Shown: positions 13,503 to 15,571 of the stretch, in pieces
How the letters are laid out: each line of letters starts with the position of its first letter
Position numbering within the stretch: position 1 is the stretch's first letter
Source: an uncultured Acetatifactor sp.
Lineage (GTDB): Bacteria > Bacillota > Clostridia > Lachnospirales > Lachnospiraceae
Direction: 5' to 3'
Assembly: GCA_948896875.1 (NCBI GenBank)
Contig: CAQUWW010000018.1
Location: 1 to 15,571 of the forward strand
Length of the DNA: 15,571 bases
Notes under the pieces: model-generated
What the model was told of the DNA's origin: nothing
Database searches by the model: none
What the model saw: only the letters and a program-made list of their open reading frames with translations
Position numbers and translations under genes: made by a program

Positions 13503-15455
13503 ATGGCTGAAGAGAGAAACAGCAGGACAAATAGAGGTCCCGGACCGGGGCGTGGCCCGGGAGGTCCCAGAGGCCGGGGCCCCAGACCCAAGGTGGAAAA
13601 CCCGGGTAAAATTTTCAAAAGGATTATGGGCTATACCCTGAAAGATTATGCCATAGGCTGGGTGGTGGTGGTGATCTGCATTTTTGCCACAGTATACTGC
13701 AGCCTTCAGGGAACCATGTTCATGCGGACCCTGATTGACGATTATATTCTGCCGCTGATCGGCAGGGAGAATCCGGAGTTCGACGCTCTGGCGGGGGCGA
13801 TTACAAGAGTGGCAATATTCTATGCCCTTGGTGTGGCGGCAGCCTATACCCAGTCCAGAATTCTGATCAATATCGGGCAGGGGACACTCCGGAATATCAG
13901 AAATGACCTGTTTGAGAAGATGGAAGCCCTTCCCATCAAATATTTTGACACCCATGCCCATGGCGATATCATGTCCATCTATACCAACGATGTGGATACG
14001 CTGCGGCAGATGATCAGCCAGAGTATTCCACAGATGCTCAACAGTGTCATCACGGTGGTAAGTGTGTTTGTCTGCATGCTGGTTCTGGATATTCCCCTGA
14101 CCATTGTGACGCTGCTGATGGTGGGGCTGATGCTGGTGGCCACGAAAAAGATCGGGGCCCAGAGCAGCCGCTATTTTGTGGCGCAGCAGAAGGCCCTTGG
14201 CGCCCTGAACGGTTGTGTGGAGGAGAGCATGACAGGACAGAAGGTGGTGAAGGTATTCTGTCATGAGCAGGAGAGCATGAATCAGTTTAACGAACTGAAC
14301 GATCAGCTTTTTGAAAGTGCTTATCAGGCCAACCGCTTTGCCAATATTATGATGCCGGTCAATGCGCAGCTGGGCAACTTAAGCTATGTGGTCTGTGCCG
14401 TGGTGGGCGGCATTCTGACCATTACCGGCATATCCGGCCTGACCCTGGGCGGACTTGCCAGCTTTCTGAACTTTAACAAATCCTTTAACATGCCCATCAA
14501 CCAGGTGAGCATGCAGTTCAACAGTATTATCATGGCGCTGGCAGGCGCGGACAGAGTGTTTAAGCTCATGGACGAGAAGCCGGAGGTGGACGAGGGCTAT
14601 GTGGAGCTGGTGAACGCCGTGAGAAAGCCCGACGGGGGCCTGGCGGAGAGCAGGGAGAGAACCGGACTCTGGGCATGGAAGCATTATCACAAAGCGGATG
14701 ACACCACAACCTATGTGGAACTGACAGGAGACGTGGTGTTCGATCAGGTGGATTTCGGCTACAATGACGACAAGATGATTCTCCATGACATTGTGCTCCA
14801 TGCCGAACCCGGACAGAAGATTGCCTTTGTAGGTGCCACCGGCGCGGGCAAGACCACCATCACCAATCTGATCAACCGGTTCTATGATATTCAGGATGGG
14901 AAAATACGATATGACGCCATCAATGTAAACAAGATCAAGAAAGCGGATCTGCGGCGATCTCTGGGGATCGTGCTGCAGGACACCCATCTGTTCACAGGAA
15001 CGGTAATGGAGAATATCCGCTATGGCAAAATGGATGCCACGGACGCGGAGGTGAAGAAGGCTGCGGTTCTGGCCAATGCACACGGCTTTATCCGGCGTCT
15101 GCCGGACGGCTATGACACCATGCTGTACGGGGATGGGGCGAATTTAAGCCAGGGACAGCGACAGCTGTTGGCCATTGCCAGAGCGGCTATCGCGGATCCT
15201 CCGGTACTGATTCTGGACGAAGCCACCAGCTCCATCGACACCAGAACGGAGAAACTGGTGCAGCAGGGGATGGATGCGCTGATGAAGGGACGCACCAATT
15301 TCGTCATTGCCCACAGACTTTCCACTGTCAAAAACAGCGACTGCATCATCGTGCTGGAGCAGGGCCGCATTATTGAGCGGGGCACCCATGATGAACTGAT
15401 CGAGCAGAAGGGAAAATATTATCAGCTTTACACAGGGAACGCAGTTACGGTATAA
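13503..15455 (+). CDS. ABC exporter half-transporter, canonical ATP site partner
   Basis: A 650-residue fusion of a membrane domain and an ATPase domain, starting at ATG 13503 with AGGAGG nine bases upstream. Residues 8-30 are a basic Gly/Pro/Arg-rich head in the cytoplasm. The membrane domain spans about 40-350. An extra linker of about 45 residues (358-405) precedes the nucleotide-binding domain, as in LmrD/BmrD-type subunits. Motifs: Walker A GATGAGKT (444-451), Q-loop Gln492, signature LSQGQ (548-552; Gln for the first Gly), Walker B VLILDE with Glu573, and His604. The canonical Walker B and H-loop with an altered signature complement the other subunit exactly, supporting a heterodimer with one active and one degenerate site. 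Substrate unknown. Confidence 0.93.
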   Translation: MAEERNSRTNRGPGPGRGPGGPRGRGPRPKVENPGKIFKRIMGYTLKDYAIGWVVVVICIFATVYCSLQGTMFMRTLIDDYILPLIGRENPEFDALAGAITRVAIFYALGVAAAYTQSRILINIGQGTLRNIRNDLFEKMEALPIKYFDTHAHGDIMSIYTNDVDTLRQMISQSIPQMLNSVITVVSVFVCMLVLDIPLTIVTLLMVGLMLVATKKIGAQSSRYFVAQQKALGALNGCVEESMTGQKVVKVFCHEQESMNQFNELNDQLFESAYQANRFANIMMPVNAQLGNLSYVVCAVVGGILTITGISGLTLGGLASFLNFNKSFNMPINQVSMQFNSIIMALAGADRVFKLMDEKPEVDEGYVELVNAVRKPDGGLAESRERTGLWAWKHYHKADDTTTYVELTGDVVFDQVDFGYNDDKMILHDIVLHAEPGQKIAFVGATGAGKTTITNLINRFYDIQDGKIRYDAINVNKIKKADLRRSLGIVLQDTHLFTGTVMENIRYGKMDATDAEVKKAAVLANAHGFIRRLPDGYDTMLYGDGANLSQGQRQLLAIARAAIADPPVLILDEATSSIDTRTEKLVQQGMDALMKGRTNFVIAHRLSTVKNSDCIIVLEQGRIIERGTHDELIEQKGKYYQLYTGNAVTV

Positions 15456-15463
15456 TCTCTATG

Positions 15464-15502
15464 AGGGCCGGGTTCTTTGCAGGGCATGGAGCCGGCCCTT
15501 TT
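15464..15502 (+). terminator. Rho-independent terminator of the exporter operon
   Basis: An 8-bp GC-rich stem (AGGGCCGG, 15464-15471, with CCGGCCCT, 15492-15499) around a 20-base loop is followed by TTTT, starting nine bases after the transporter stop. The remaining bases to the window end contain no open frame of useful length. Confidence 0.65.
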
Positions 15503-15571
15503 ACAGAATGAATGCTATGACGATGGAGCAAAGAGGGGAAATACCAGCGATAAGCTGAGAGAAAGAGAGGG

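Noticed and set aside
13497..14264. 255-residue - strand frame opposite the second ABC gene
   Set aside because: Antisense shadow with His-rich low-complexity sequence and no supporting signals.

Overview
The window is about 15.6 kb from a Gram-positive Firmicute of moderate GC. Aligned AGGAGG-type ribosome binding sites, class B and C sortases, LPXTG-like sorting signals, a SipW-type signal peptidase and an Rpn-like nuclease with the usual Gly-Glu-rich tail all point to the Clostridia. A gut Lachnospiraceae-like host is my best guess, but this is inferred from protein style and not proven. Every convincing gene is on the + strand. No rRNA, tRNA or CRISPR array was seen.

Region 1 (1-3004) is the end of a sortase-assembled pilus locus. 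It holds the C-terminal part of a backbone-type pilin (SpaA-like isopeptide domain, LPSTG anchor), tandem hairpins, and two adjacent, translationally coupled class C (pilin-polymerising) sortases.

Region 2 (3005-3291) is non-coding and carries nested, mutually exclusive direct and inverted repeats. It separates region 1 from the next operon.

Region 3 (3292-9373) is a seven-gene surface cassette: a secreted, unanchored pilin-like protein; two small proteins with SipW-type signal peptides (TasA/camelysin style); a PPKTG-anchored protein; a MucBP-like protein held by a C-terminal membrane helix; a SipW-like signal peptidase I; and a class B sortase. The likely logic is that the dedicated peptidase matures the TasA-like subunits, while the class B sortase fixes the PPKTG protein to the wall as an anchor or base. 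This is the best candidate for an under-described system here, a TasA-like fibre module combined with a sortase B anchoring module.

Region 4 (9374-10686) holds a promoter with a structured, attenuator-like leader, followed by an Rpn/PD-(D/E)XK family putative nuclease.

Region 5 (10687-15571) is a MarR-controlled heterodimeric ABC exporter. A sigma-A-like promoter lies in a 70-bp palindrome carrying two operator-like sites 20 bp apart, followed by a hairpin-rich leader, the MarR gene and two half-transporters with complementary degenerate and canonical ATP sites. A 13.3-13.5 kb palindromic element separates the two transporter genes, and a Rho-independent terminator ends the operon.
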